Source of the DNA: Gamarada debralockiae
Taxonomy: Eukaryota; Ascomycota; Leotiomycetes; Helotiales; Hyphodiscaceae
Direction: 5' to 3'
Length of the DNA stretch: 64,000 nt
Assembly: GCA_002803225.1 (NCBI GenBank)
Contig: NXFV01001380.1
Location: 1-64,000 of the forward strand
Under the pieces are notes generated by a model, which saw nothing but the letters and a program-made list of their open reading frames with translations, was not told where the DNA came from and did not search any database. Both the position numbers and the translations under genes were made by a program. Shown here piece after piece: positions 1 to 11,204 of this stretch. Positions within the stretch are counted from its first letter, which is position 1, and every line of letters starts with the position of its first letter.

Positions 1-3000
1 TTCTGGGATGTCTTCGTCATACTTAAACCCCCATGTACTTGTACTTACCTATTCAAAAACAAGCAATAATTCAAGGAACACTTTATAAACAGGAGAAAAG
101 AGGAGAGTAAGAGCAGGAACGCTAAGGCAATTGAATGAGAATTTTGAATGATGAGATTCGATCAGCATCAAGAAATGCGATTTTGATTACTACCCCTAGA
201 TTCAAGTAATATAGGTAGAACAAATGTCATTTATGTCACTGTCGTTCGCATTTGCACTATTAATACTAATATCGTCGTCGCTCATCAACTCGCATACAGA
301 TTTCCCTTCCCTTTCTAGTCTTCTCATGAGCTGCTGGGGCAATGACTTTGTGCCGTTTCTGAGAACGATTACCAAGTGGAATAAGATACACAGAATAAAC
401 ATCAGGCTTCCCAGAAGGACAATGATTGTGTACGTCTATCATTGATGAGACGCCAGTTTGAAGAATATCTTCGTCGCGCTCATGGCAGCCATTGGGTTTA
501 CATGCTACTGAAATCGTGTGCAATCCGCTCAATTGACTGTTGTGAAGCAATAACGTAGGAATGGCAGACACTACACTGGCCGTGGAGTTGATATCTGACT
601 TGGAACCTGATAATGGCTACCATAGACAAATAGATTCTCAATTAGAGGCAGTGGGCCTATCAATGCCCCCTACATCTAATCTAATGAGTGTTCCTCGAGT
701 CCAGGAACTTTCGGATCCATTCTTGTCCTCATTATCCAAGGAGTTCTAGGCCTAGGAAAATTAATCGTGTCGTTCACAACTTCGACATCGGCGAAGCGAG
801 AACAACTTCTTCGGTCCTCCACTCGGAAAGGCTTATGATCAGAATGCCGTGACCTCGATCTCTAGCGGAATCCTAATGGAACCACTCCTTTTTCTGTCTC
901 TTGTTTGTCGCTATCATACCATTTCTCGCTATCGATGTCTTAATTAGAGTCATCTTAAATTGACAACTTACTCTTCATGTGTTCTAGGATGAGGAAGAGG
1001 TGCTGAAGGGATTGCAAGAGAGGGTGGGGATGCATTGCGTCCTAGATAGTGAGGAGCGTACAGTTGCACTTCAAGTACCTATCCGATTGGTCCCTTCGAG
1101 TTGTGAGGAGACTTGCACTTGCACAAATCTCTTGAGTCTCAACTGCATAAATTAAAATACAAAGAAATCACATCACGTGACAAAGACTAACCATCGAAAA
1201 GCACCAGCAAGGGGCTGAAAGATGAGCTTGATTTCCCTGCTCATGGGCTGGCATTGGCAAGAAACTCTCGGTCTGGAAACAAACAACTTCCAGCTTCCGA
1301 AATCCGGACCTCGGAGCCAAGAGAAATAGATACCATTCATCTCGAATAATTTTCGAAACACTGATGCATGGAATATTATTTAGGATAGGTGTGAAACGTG
1401 AGGTGTTCGCAGGGAATGCTGCAGAAGAAAGGGAGAAAGGTTATGAAACCGCTTGCTGCATTCCTCGCTCAATGGAGAAGGTGAAGAATGTGTGGAATGA
1501 CGGACGGATGACAATAGTTCTTTGTTACAGAGGTTCATTTTCTCGTGTGTCGTGTGGAAGCTCCCTAGGGCATGAACTGGTGAGTTTGTTTTGTGCTGTA
1601 CGAGGTTACAAGCTGTGTTCTCGACATGTAACGTTCTCGGCGCGTTCCAGCCTCGAGGAGAAGCCTGGAGCTGGTGATGGAACGCTGTAATCTCGGCGTC
1701 TCTCGGACAATTTTCTCCTGGGGAAAGCTTTTGTGGAGATTTTAAATGACATGGTCGTCAACTTGATAGCACGCCGTTCGTCACAAATTTGAATTTACAA
1801 CTTCGCATAAAGTTCTGATTTGCGATGTTGAAAATCCTCATTCTACTTCCTCCATAGTCCTGGAAATGGTCGGTCAGGATTTCAGGTACCCGATCCTCGC
1901 CTTTGAGATCCTTGGGTGCGATTTCGGGATGGCCCTTTCGGCCCCTCGTAATGGAATTGGGGTCCAAAATAGAACCTTCCAAATTCGTGTTGAGGTCTCT
2001 CGTATTTCAAAGACCTTCAAACACAATGGGATGGGCTCAGATGATTTGCGTCCTGAAAAGGTCGAGGTCGTCTCGCTCACAGATCTTTGATGGCTGAAGA
2101 GAGGCAAGCTTAATATAAAATTAGAGCTTGGCGTCAATCTTTCCCTCTTTGTTTTCCTACAGTAGAAGGCGTCTTTTAGAGCGGTTAGGGACAGGAACAT
2201 GCGTGGGTTAACGACGAAAGGGGAGTGGTGTTGGCACATGACCCGCGCGGGAGAAAATTGGATCAAAGGAGACGCTCCGATGCAAAGACCCTTGGAGTTG
2301 AACGCCGGAATTTTCATCTTGCAGTTTTGGTGGGACAGATCGATGCCTGAATTTCTGGATGAAGACGACATGACAGCGCGGTGGATTTGAAGACGGTGAG
2401 CTGCTGATACGGAGTGGTTGGGTTGATAGAAGCGAGAGGAGGCTGTGAACTGTGCAGATGATTTTGTACGAATCTGATTTGTGGCTGTCAATAATGTATG
2501 CAAGTATCTACAGGTGTCCATCGGCCATAATACGTGCATATAATGCATCCTCTTCGAGAAAAAGTGCTGCTGCTTGCGCGTACAAAGGAACATCTATTCT
2601 CAGCTCATCATTACACCTCGAAGAAGAAATAAAGAAGCTCTCACCATCAGATCTCGATCTTTCAATTCCCATGATGATCTACACCAACAAAGCCAGATTC
2701 GAGCGTCTTTTCTTTGCTCGTGACCTCGATATCGCAGACTCGCTGCAATTCTAAATTAAAGGATTTCCTTCAAACAGTCTAAATATCCTCCTGTCCCCTT
2801 ATTCGTCCGGTAAAAGAGGTGGCATGGGTTGCAGAACAAGGGACCAGAGGGATGGTGGAGGCGTATCCCTGGCATATCCCTGCTAAATTTGATTCAATGC
2901 GGGCTGCTAAAATCATGTCAGGGCAGAGAAAAGGACAGCACAAAAGACCGGAAAATTACGAGACTTCCTGTCCAATCACTATTGTTTTCTAGTCAGATTA

Positions 3001-3926
3001 GTGCTGAATAGCCTATATTGCCTATTATTCCCCAGTAGTATTTCGACCGGCCTATTTGCTTTGTTCGGACTTGGTTTGGGGGGGGGGGAAATACCTCTCG
3101 CTCAGGCGTAAACTCTGGGTCTACAAGGCACGAATTCCGTATTTGCTGTAGTCAGGTCCCAATTTTCAATACCCTCCAATACGCTTACCCCCAATGTCCG
3201 TCCTCAACCTGGGTCAACCACCATCTCGCACCCACGAACCGCGCTACGGCCTCACCTCATCTCCCTCATTCCGCCGCCTCAAATCCAAATCTTCCTCCAC
3301 CCTTCACCTCTCCTCACCACTTCTCGTAGAAAACCACCTTCGACGACGTGCAGCTTGCTCGCACGCTTTTCTACGAGCCCGCCAATTCTCGAATCGTGAG
3401 AGCCTCCGGAGGCCTCTGGATAATGGTCGCTCGTTCATGATCGAGACGAATTGAAGTTGTGAAGCAGAAGAATCCCTTTTTTCGACGACTTTTCGTCACC
3501 ACACTCCTTTAAGACCGCGATATTCGATTTACGACTGATACTTTAATCTGATAAAGTGAGTTCTGCGATTTATTCACTCGAAGAAGGAAGTGAAGGAAGG
3601 AATTTGTGTCGCGAGAAGACTTGCTGTGCGGCTCTTCATCGGTCGCTGGGCGCTCGAGGAGATCGGTGTTGATCATTCATGCGAATCACGAATTGAACCT
3701 CAATGACGAGTACTGACATTTGCCATCAATAGCGACACTCGTTGACAATCTCTGTCAAGTACACTCGTTAATACAATTTGCCCTGACAGTCAGTCTTGCT
3801 GGTGCGTTGGCAATTGATTGATGTCGTCGCTGACTCCCGACTAGATATACCACCTTACTTTCATCCACTTTTTCACATCTTTCTTGCCCCGATCTCCATC
3901 GCAGAATAGATACTACAATTGCCAGG
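1..3926. other. Gene-poor region upstream of msb2
   Basis: I see no gene I can support. Several open frames of 60-240 codons occur on both strands, but none shows a recognisable domain, a convincing splice chain or a good start context. A run of eleven G lies at 3078-3088. The last 450 bases before the msb2 start are pyrimidine-rich and probably hold its promoter and 5' leader. Confidence 0.5.
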
Positions 3927-6887
3927 ATGCATACACCTTCAATTCTAGTGGCCTCCGTGGCCGTACTATCTGCAGTCGCCATTGCTGAGCCAGATCGACC
4001 AAAATTTTATTTCCCTAGGCAGATCAAGCGACCCATTTATGTGAACTCTACGATCACCAGCCAGTCATCGAGTGCGAAAGAGACTTCTCAAGATTTCCTG
4101 ACGTCCTCTACCGACTCCCAGTCGACGAAGCGATCGTCGTCGGATTTATTCAGTGGGCTCACAAGTGATCAGGGAATTGGATCGAGTTCTGGATCTGCTG
4201 CGTCAACGGGGTCAGGAAATATATTGGACACCATTTTCCCTACGACATCCTCGAGCGATTCTGCGGTTGCGAGTCCTGATGGAGTAACGACGGTCGTTGT
4301 CTCTGAGACAACATTTGTTGGACCCGACACTGCGGCGGCAACATCTAGTTCAAGCTCAAGCGATAGTACAAGTAACCCATCATCTGCTGCATCTTCGGGA
4401 GCGATCCCCTCTGTTATTGTCCTCCCAACGACCTCGTCGGCGACTGATGACCCCGAAACAACACCATCTTCCGCCGCAACTTCCACAGGAAGTGGTATCA
4501 CATTTGGTCCAGGAGGAGTTTTGACCTCAAGTGCAGCTGCCAGCTCTACTGACAGCTCAGACCCTACAACTGATAGTATCACGTCGGGAATTTCAGGCTC
4601 AGGTACAGCAGCTACGACAGCTCTAGCTTCTTCATCCAGCGCCGCGTCGGGAATTTCAGGTTCAGGTACAGCAGCTACGGCAGCTCCAGCTTCTTCATCC
4701 AACGCCGCGTCGGGAATTTCAGGTTCAGGTACAGCAGTTACGACAGCTCCAGCTTCTTCATCCAACGCCGCGTCGGGAATTTCAGGCTCAGGTACAGCAG
4801 TTACGACAGCTCCAGCTTCTTCATCCAGCGCTGTTTCCGGTCTCATTCCAGGCCTTAGCAGTGTCGTGTCAGACCTGACTAGTGCTCTTGACCCAACATC
4901 AACGATTGATTCCTCTGCTCCTACGTCGACTGCTGGAATCTCTGGACCAGGAACCTCCGTGGGATCTTCTGCTACTGCATCAACTGCCGCTGCCGCGTCC
5001 AGCACCCCAGATCTGGTTTCATCGCTTATTGACAGTATTCTTCCCTCCTCGACTGCAGGAATTACTGGACCAAGCACTGGTGTTGACCCTCCAGCTACTT
5101 CATCAACTGCCGCTACCGCGTCCAGCACCCCAGATCTGGTTTCGTCACTTACTGACAGTATTCTTCCCTCCTCAACTGCAGGAATTACTGGACCAAGCAC
5201 TGGTGTCGACCCTCCAGCTACTGCATCAACTGCCGCTACCGCGTCCAGCACCCCAGATCTGGTTTCATCGCTTATTGGCAGTATTCTTCCCTCGACTGCA
5301 GGAGTTAGTGGACCAAGCACTGGTGTCGACCCTCCAGCTACTGCATCAACCGCCGCTCCGGGATCATCTGATATCCTCTCTTCGATTATTGCCAGTATCG
5401 TTCCTTCATCAGGTGGAGTTCTTGTGACACCAACTCCTACCGACCCAGTCGCAACCTCTTCGTCAACTGCTGGCTCTACGGGTCTTGGTAGCATTCTTTC
5501 AAGCATTTTGGGATCAGGAAGCGCTCCTATCTCGACTGGTGTTTTAAGCACACCAACTGGATCTGCAAGTGTCCCAACAACGACAGCTGCAGGAAATGGA
5601 ACAGATACGACTCTCCCAATAAGTACCGGTGTTGGATCTTCAGTAATTGACTCAAGTTCAGCCATTTCCGGCAGTGCACCAACGACTCTAGCTGGAAATG
5701 GCACCGCTACCACTCTCCCAACGAGCACAGGTATTGGTTCGTCTCAAGTATCTTTGACGACAGGAAGCGCGACTGGAGGCTCGACTGCATCTGGAATTTC
5801 TGCAACGGCGACAGCCTCGGCTTCAAATGCAACCGCACCTATCGGATCTTCCGAAGTGGCATCAAGCACGGCCGTGGGAGCTACCTCAGCAACATCGACA
5901 ACTCCAATTCCGGCCACTATCTACCCAACTGGAACAGACTCAGCAACATCTCAGTGGCTTCCTCAAACCATCATCGCCACCTCATCTGCGTCCCTTGCTC
6001 CAGGTGCAGTACCGTCGGCTGCACCCACCGGTATCCCTCCATACTTGCCCAAAGTCGTCACTTCTCCTAATGGAACGGTTCAGCAACCAGATGGTACTTC
6101 CATGATTCAGATTGGTTTCTTGTTCCAACTGAACTACGAATTCGTTGTAGGCCATTCCTTGTCATCTGCTCAGATCTTCCAATTCCTGCCCCAAGGAATT
6201 GCAGATGGTCTGGGGCTCAGAGGCGATCAAATTACAATGAATAGTCTCATTCCTCTCGACACCACCCAGACTTTGGGATATATCACCACCATTGCCTTGG
6301 CATACATACCCAGCAACATGGTCAATACTCTTGCTCTTGACCTTCACATTCCTACAGCGGCAATTTACAACAGTGACGAGGCTAGTGTGAACACTTTAAT
6401 GAACTACATCAACCCCGCCATTCCTCTCACACCTGGATCTACCCTCGCTGCATCAGACGCGACGGGCACTGGCACTGGCAGTCAAGCCACTTCCACCTCA
6501 AACTCCGGAAACAGTGGAGTCTTCAACACCGAAGCGCAGAACACTACTTCATCGGTGAAGACCACCACCGCCGTTGCTGTTGTTGCATCCGTCGGAGGAG
6601 CTGCAGCTTATGGTGCCGCGATGTTCTTCATTGCCCGACGATACAAGAAGCGCAAGCAAGCTCACCGCCGATCAAGCTCTCTCCTCAACCCATCCGAGAT
6701 GCGCCAATCCGGTAGCCCAGCCCTCCTTGGCGGCGCAAACGCCTTCATGTCGGGTGGACGAACAACACCCGGCACAGGGGGCAACGACCGAAACAGCAGG
6801 GGCAGCGGACGAAGTAATGGGAACTCAGCAAGAACACAACAAATCTCCGCACCGATGATGGCAGAGAACTCTCTCGGCTGGAACTGA
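3927..6887 (+). CDS. msb2: Msb2-type signalling mucin (cell-surface osmo/cell-wall sensor)
   Basis: Intronless, 986 residues. Msb2 family members sit in the plasma membrane and feed filamentous-growth and pathogenicity MAP-kinase cascades through Cdc42 and Sho1. The sequence shows a signal peptide (about residues 1-20, core ILVASVAVLSAVAIA) followed by a dibasic site near residues 34-35. A very long Ser/Thr/Ala-rich extracellular region (about 40-700) follows and contains two tandem-repeat arrays. A conserved globular stretch starts near residue 726 (MIQIGFLFQLNYEF) and matches the extracellular homology domain of Msb2. A single membrane span lies at about 880-903, followed by a basic stop-transfer (RRYKKRK) and an 80-residue cytoplasmic tail ending SLGWN. 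Family assignment rests on this architecture and on the juxtamembrane domain as I remember it. Other Ser/Thr-rich sensors (Wsc, Mid2) lack that domain. The next gene, a chitin synthase, is on the same strand about 1 kb downstream. Confidence 0.82.
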   Translation: MHTPSILVASVAVLSAVAIAEPDRPKFYFPRQIKRPIYVNSTITSQSSSAKETSQDFLTSSTDSQSTKRSSSDLFSGLTSDQGIGSSSGSAASTGSGNILDTIFPTTSSSDSAVASPDGVTTVVVSETTFVGPDTAAATSSSSSSDSTSNPSSAASSGAIPSVIVLPTTSSATDDPETTPSSAATSTGSGITFGPGGVLTSSAAASSTDSSDPTTDSITSGISGSGTAATTALASSSSAASGISGSGTAATAAPASSSNAASGISGSGTAVTTAPASSSNAASGISGSGTAVTTAPASSSSAVSGLIPGLSSVVSDLTSALDPTSTIDSSAPTSTAGISGPGTSVGSSATASTAAAASSTPDLVSSLIDSILPSSTAGITGPSTGVDPPATSSTAATASSTPDLVSSLTDSILPSSTAGITGPSTGVDPPATASTAATASSTPDLVSSLIGSILPSTAGVSGPSTGVDPPATASTAAPGSSDILSSIIASIVPSSGGVLVTPTPTDPVATSSSTAGSTGLGSILSSILGSGSAPISTGVLSTPTGSASVPTTTAAGNGTDTTLPISTGVGSSVIDSSSAISGSAPTTLAGNGTATTLPTSTGIGSSQVSLTTGSATGGSTASGISATATASASNATAPIGSSEVASSTAVGATSATSTTPIPATIYPTGTDSATSQWLPQTIIATSSASLAPGAVPSAAPTGIPPYLPKVVTSPNGTVQQPDGTSMIQIGFLFQLNYEFVVGHSLSSAQIFQFLPQGIADGLGLRGDQITMNSLIPLDTTQTLGYITTIALAYIPSNMVNTLALDLHIPTAAIYNSDEASVNTLMNYINPAIPLTPGSTLAASDATGTGTGSQATSTSNSGNSGVFNTEAQNTTSSVKTTTAVAVVASVGGAAAYGAAMFFIARRYKKRKQAHRRSSSLLNPSEMRQSGSPALLGGANAFMSGGRTTPGTGGNDRNSRGSGRSNGNSARTQQISAPMMAENSLGWN
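4583..4834 (+). repeat. Four tandem 63-bp units in msb2
   Basis: Four consecutive 21-codon units begin SGISGSGTA and differ by only a few substitutions (for example ATTALASSSS, ATAAPASSSN, VTTAPASSSN, VTTAPASSSS). They lie in the mucin domain and keep frame. The high identity between units suggests recent slippage or unequal exchange. Confidence 0.9.
4926..5411 (+). repeat. Second msb2 array, about 123-bp units
   Basis: Units start with the STAG[IV] codons at 4926, 5049, 5172 and 5292, so spacing is 123, 123 and 120 bp; the last is shorter by one serine codon. Each unit carries a GPSTGVDPPAT-like block and a TPDLVSSL block. The fourth diverges after about 60 bases. Confidence 0.85.
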
Positions 6888-7885
6888 GCCATATATACCA
6901 GTTTATATTCGCTTGTCTCAAAAATACCCATCACAAGCTCCCGATCTTACTTCACCGTTGTACAATAAGCCCTCGTATCGCACCTCGGGCGCCGCCCGCA
7001 ATTTTCTTACATCAACACTTCTTGGCGTTGGGTACCGCCATCATACCCCCTACTGTATCATCTAGGAACATCTGTCGCCTTTTTGGCAGTGACCTGATCA
7101 GAGGTTTATATTTTGTTATTGAGCTGGGGAAAGGGTATTGCGGGAGAAAGGTATAAGAGGCAGGGAGGATAGCACTTATGTGTACATTTACGATCCAACG
7201 AACAAGGATTTCTCATTCAAAAGTCTATACCATGAAGCAGAAGACGAGGTGACGAGATTTTTTGTGTGATAATGTGATTTATGCGAATGTAGAGATATTG
7301 AGCATAGTAATAACGGAGAATTCGAGCATTCATGGACTTATTCGTTATCGCTATTTCAATCTAAGTCACAGTTCTCCTCCCATGTCGCTGTTGAATGGAG
7401 TCGGGCTCTTCGAAAGAGCCCGCCCATGTTGTGCTGTCGCTGCTTCATTCCTTCAATCACAATCAACGAATCAAACCCCCACAAGCAATCTATTTGAGTC
7501 ACCTTCAAGAGCCACTGTATGGATGTTTAACTTTCCGACAGAGGAGCATCTTCAACAAGGTAACCTCTCCCCCTGACTCGACGTCATGAATGACTGCCAG
7601 CCATGGCGCAAAGGCTGAAATGGAATAGGAGTCGAGCCTCGTGGGTCGTTGCCGTGTTAACCAATCTCGCTGCAACCAAACATGATGCAGCAAACCACTC
7701 AAAGGATTCTCGGCGCACTGTTCATTCTCCACATAAACAATTGTCATTTCATGGAATAAATACGTCTCGAGTCAATCGCTACCAAGAAGCCTCATACATA
7801 CAACAAATGGGCATCTCAAACACCTTGCAGAAGTAAACAATCTCTACGCGCATTCCTCGAGCGCCTGGCGCACCACAGATACAAG
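6888..7885. other. Intergenic region between msb2 and chitin synthase
   Basis: No gene seen. It should contain the msb2 3' UTR and the chitin synthase promoter and leader. A perfect 9-bp stem with a 3-base loop lies at 7402-7422 (arms cgggctctt and aagagcccg). Its role is unknown and it may be chance. Confidence 0.5.
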
Positions 7886-10800
7886 ATGGAAACTCCACCA
7901 AGACCCCCTCTCTACTCCGAACCACCCTCTTACGGCGAAGAAAACAACACACCCACAAACGATGGCGCACAAATAAGGTTGCTCACATCACTGGATGAGC
8001 CCAATACTCGTCCGTCAGTACCACATCCTTTACCCGCCCATCTGCGGAAACATTTCAAGCTGTCAACACTGGAACATTTTACGTCTGTCAAGGAAGAAGA
8101 GGAAGCTATCTCTCGCTGCAAGCTGCAGAAATCCCGCCCATTGGCACAGTCCAAGATGGATGAAATGGACAATTTCGTTCAGTTGTTGCCCAAGATCCCA
8201 GATAGCCCCTCGCGCAGAAAATCTCTCCGGACTCCTCTTAAACATTCTCTGTCTCAGTTTGAAGCGAAATTGAAGAATTATGGCTTACATGATAGTACTT
8301 GCAGGCTAAATACGCCGAGAAGATCTTACCAACCTACGGTGATATCTTCGCACTCGAGAGCTCCGTCGATCATTGATACGGCCCCGGCGATGGCTCCGCC
8401 AGAAACTTCGAATGCGTCATACTCATCTGGGCGAAATTCGCCGACTAGACCTTGGACTCCTTCAAGGGGTTCTTCCGAATTCAATAGACCGCCTCCAAAC
8501 CTACAATTCGAACCTGCGGATCTCAATGGCAGTCCGAGACCTGGGACGCCTTCATCTAGATATGGAGGAAGCCCAAGGAGGCCTCTACCTCCTGCACCAC
8601 TATTCGCCGGCGCTACGTCTTCAGCTCGAAATTCAACTTTCGCGGACGATGCAACTATTTCCATTCCCCTAGAAGGAGATATTGGAGACGGCGACGATGT
8701 CTTTGGACCTGAAAGCACACTGAGCAAGGAAGCCAGGCAAACTCTGAGATCGAGAGATTCATACATGTCCAATTCGACAGTCGCAGAAGATGCGGAAACG
8801 AAGGAATACTTCGAGCACTATGGTCCAGCTCCAGATGGCAAGCAAGAGAGAAGAGGAGCTCGACAAGCACAGATGGCAAAGAAAGAAGTCCGACTCATCA
8901 ACGGAGAGCTCATCCTCGAGTGTAAAATCCCCACAATTCTCTACAGTTTCCTGCCCCGACGAGACGAGATCGAGTTCACGCATATGCGGTATACGGCCGT
9001 CACCTGTGATCCCGATGATTTCGTTTCGAAAGGCTACAAGTTGAGACAAAACATCGGAAGCACAGCGAGAGAAACGGAGCTCTTTATTTGTATTACGATG
9101 TACAACGAGAACGAAATCGATTTCACGAGGACCATGCACGCAGTCATGAAGAACATCTCTCATTTCTGCTCTCGTTCGAAGTCGCGGACTTGGGGCGAGC
9201 ACGGATGGCAGAAAATCGTCGTTTGTGTTGTCTCTGATGGAAGACAGAAGATCCATCCACGGACTCTGGATGCGCTTGCTGCTATGGGTGTTTACCAGGA
9301 TGGAATTGCGAAGAATTTGGTTAATCAGAAGGAAGTCCAAGCTCACGTCTACGAATATACGACGCAGGTGTCGTTGGACTCGGATCTCAAGTTCAAGGGA
9401 GCGGAGAAGGGCATTGTGCCTTGTCAGATAATCTTCTGTCTTAAAGAGAAGAACGCTAAGAAACTGAACTCGCATCGCTGGTTCTTCAACGCTTTTGGAC
9501 GAGCGCTTACGCCGAATATCTGTATCCTGCTGGATGTGGGAACGAAACCTGGTAGCAACTCGCTGTACCATTTGTGGAAAGCTTTCGATACGGATTCCAA
9601 TGTGGCAGGCGCTTGTGGTGAAATCAAAGCCATGAAGGGGAAATGGGGAACAGGTTTACTGAACCCATTGGTTGCTTCTCAAAACTTCGAGTACAAGATG
9701 TCGAATATTCTGGATAAGCCATTGGAGAGTGTGTTTGGTTACATCACTGTCTTGCCTGGAGCATTGAGTGCGTACCGATATCACGCTCTGCAGAATGATC
9801 ATACGGGTCATGGGCCATTGAGTCAATATTTCAAGGGAGAGACTCTTCACGGTCAGAATGCTGATGTCTTTACTGCCAACATGTACTTGGCTGAAGATCG
9901 TATCCTATGTTGGGAGTTGGTAGCAAAAAGAGACGAAAGATGGGTGTTGAAATACGTCAAGAGCTGTACAGGAGAGACCGACGTACCTGGTAAGTTCCCT
10001 AATGAGACTGTTGAATTTGACTGACCTTCCTCTAGACGCCGTCCCCGAATTCGTATCCCAACGCCGTCGCTGGCTCAACGGCGCCTTCTTCGCCGCCGTC
10101 TACTCCCTCGTTCACTTCCGACAAATCTGGCATACCGACCACACCGTCGGCCGCAAGATCCTCCTGCACATCGAATTCGTCTACCAATTCATCCAACTCC
10201 TCTTCACCTACTTCTCCCTCGCAAACTTCTACCTAACCTTCTACTTCGTCGCTGGTTCTCTCTCCGATCCAACAATCGATCCCTTTGGCCACAATATCGG
10301 GAAATATATTTTCGTAATCCTACGGTATATCTGCGTTCTGCTCATCTGCACGCAATTCATCCTGTCAATGGGCAACCGACCGCAGGGGGCACGGAAATTG
10401 TATTTTGGGTCTATGGTTATATACTCTGTAATCATGGCCTACAATACATTTGCGTGCATCTACATTGTAATCCACCAACTGAAGAAAAACTCCGGAAAGC
10501 TGAAGATAGGACACAATCTCTTCACGAACCTGATCGTCTCCCTCGCTTCCACTATCGGGTTGTATTTCCTCATGTCTTTCCTGTATCTGGATCCCTGGCA
10601 CATGTTCACTTCCGCGGCGCAATACTTCCTTTTATTGCCGAGTTATATCTGTACGTTGCAGGTCTACGCGTTTTGCAACACACACGACGTGACTTGGGGC
10701 ACCAAGGGCGATAATGTGATTCATAGGGACCTAGGCGCAGCGATGGGCCACGGCGGCAAAACGGTAGAACTCGAAATGCCTTCCGAACAACTGGACATCG

Positions 10801-11204
10801 ATTCAGGGTACGACGAAGCACTCCGCAACTTACGGGACCGCATCGAAGTGCCCAGTCCCCCCATCTCGGAGTCCCAACTACAAGAAGACTACTACAAAAA
10901 CGTACGCACATACATGGTTCTTTGCTGGATGATCGCGAATGCGATTGTGGCGATGGCGGTTTCTGAGGCGTATGGCACAACGGAGGTGGGAAATAATTTT
11001 TACCTCAGTTTTATATTGTGGTCAGTGGCGAGCCTGGCGCTTTTTAGGGCGCTGGGGAGTAGTGCGTTTGGGATTTTGAATGCGATTGAGGCGGTTGTTG
11101 AGGGGAGGGTTAGGATGAGGATGAAGGTCCCCACTTGGCTTGGGGGGTTTAGTGAGAAGGTTAAGGATGGGATGAGTAGTTTTGGAAGCAGTGTCAAGAG
11201 CTGA
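7886..11204 (+). CDS. Chitin synthase, class III type
   Basis: Polymerises UDP-N-acetylglucosamine into chitin at the plasma membrane. Two exons, 7886-9989 and 10036-11204, with a 46-bp intron (GTAAGT...CTAG) that restores DVP-DAVPEF; product 1090 residues. Residues 1-300 are a Pro/Ser-rich, probably disordered cytosolic region. The catalytic domain follows: the conserved [10 protein letters not shown] block near 305, [13 protein letters not shown], the acceptor region AEDRIL (669-674) and the QRRRW signature at 710-714. The C-terminal third holds several membrane spans and the conserved [16 protein letters not shown] block. The core matches class III (Aspergillus ChsB-like) better than classes I or II by remembered pattern. 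Class III enzymes are usually about 900-930 residues, so the N-terminus is long here. A downstream start, for example the MDEMDNF methionine, is possible, but the upstream frame looks coding. Confidence 0.92.

Noticed and set aside
224..445. 73-codon plus frame with a signal-like hydrophobic start
   Set aside because: The rest is not protein-like, has one cysteine and no homology that I recognise.
1874..2593. 239-codon minus-strand open frame
   Set aside because: No start context, no domain, low-complexity composition and overlapping frames on the other strand; probably chance.
4169..5728. 519-codon minus-strand open frame
   Set aside because: It is the antisense shadow of the repetitive msb2 mucin region; the regular codon pattern keeps the opposite strand open.
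7402..7422. Perfect 9-bp stem with 3-base loop as a regulatory hairpin
   Set aside because: Isolated, and short stems of this size are expected by chance; kept only as a note in the intergenic entry.
8759..9571. 270-codon minus-strand open frame
   Set aside because: Antisense of the conserved chitin synthase catalytic domain.
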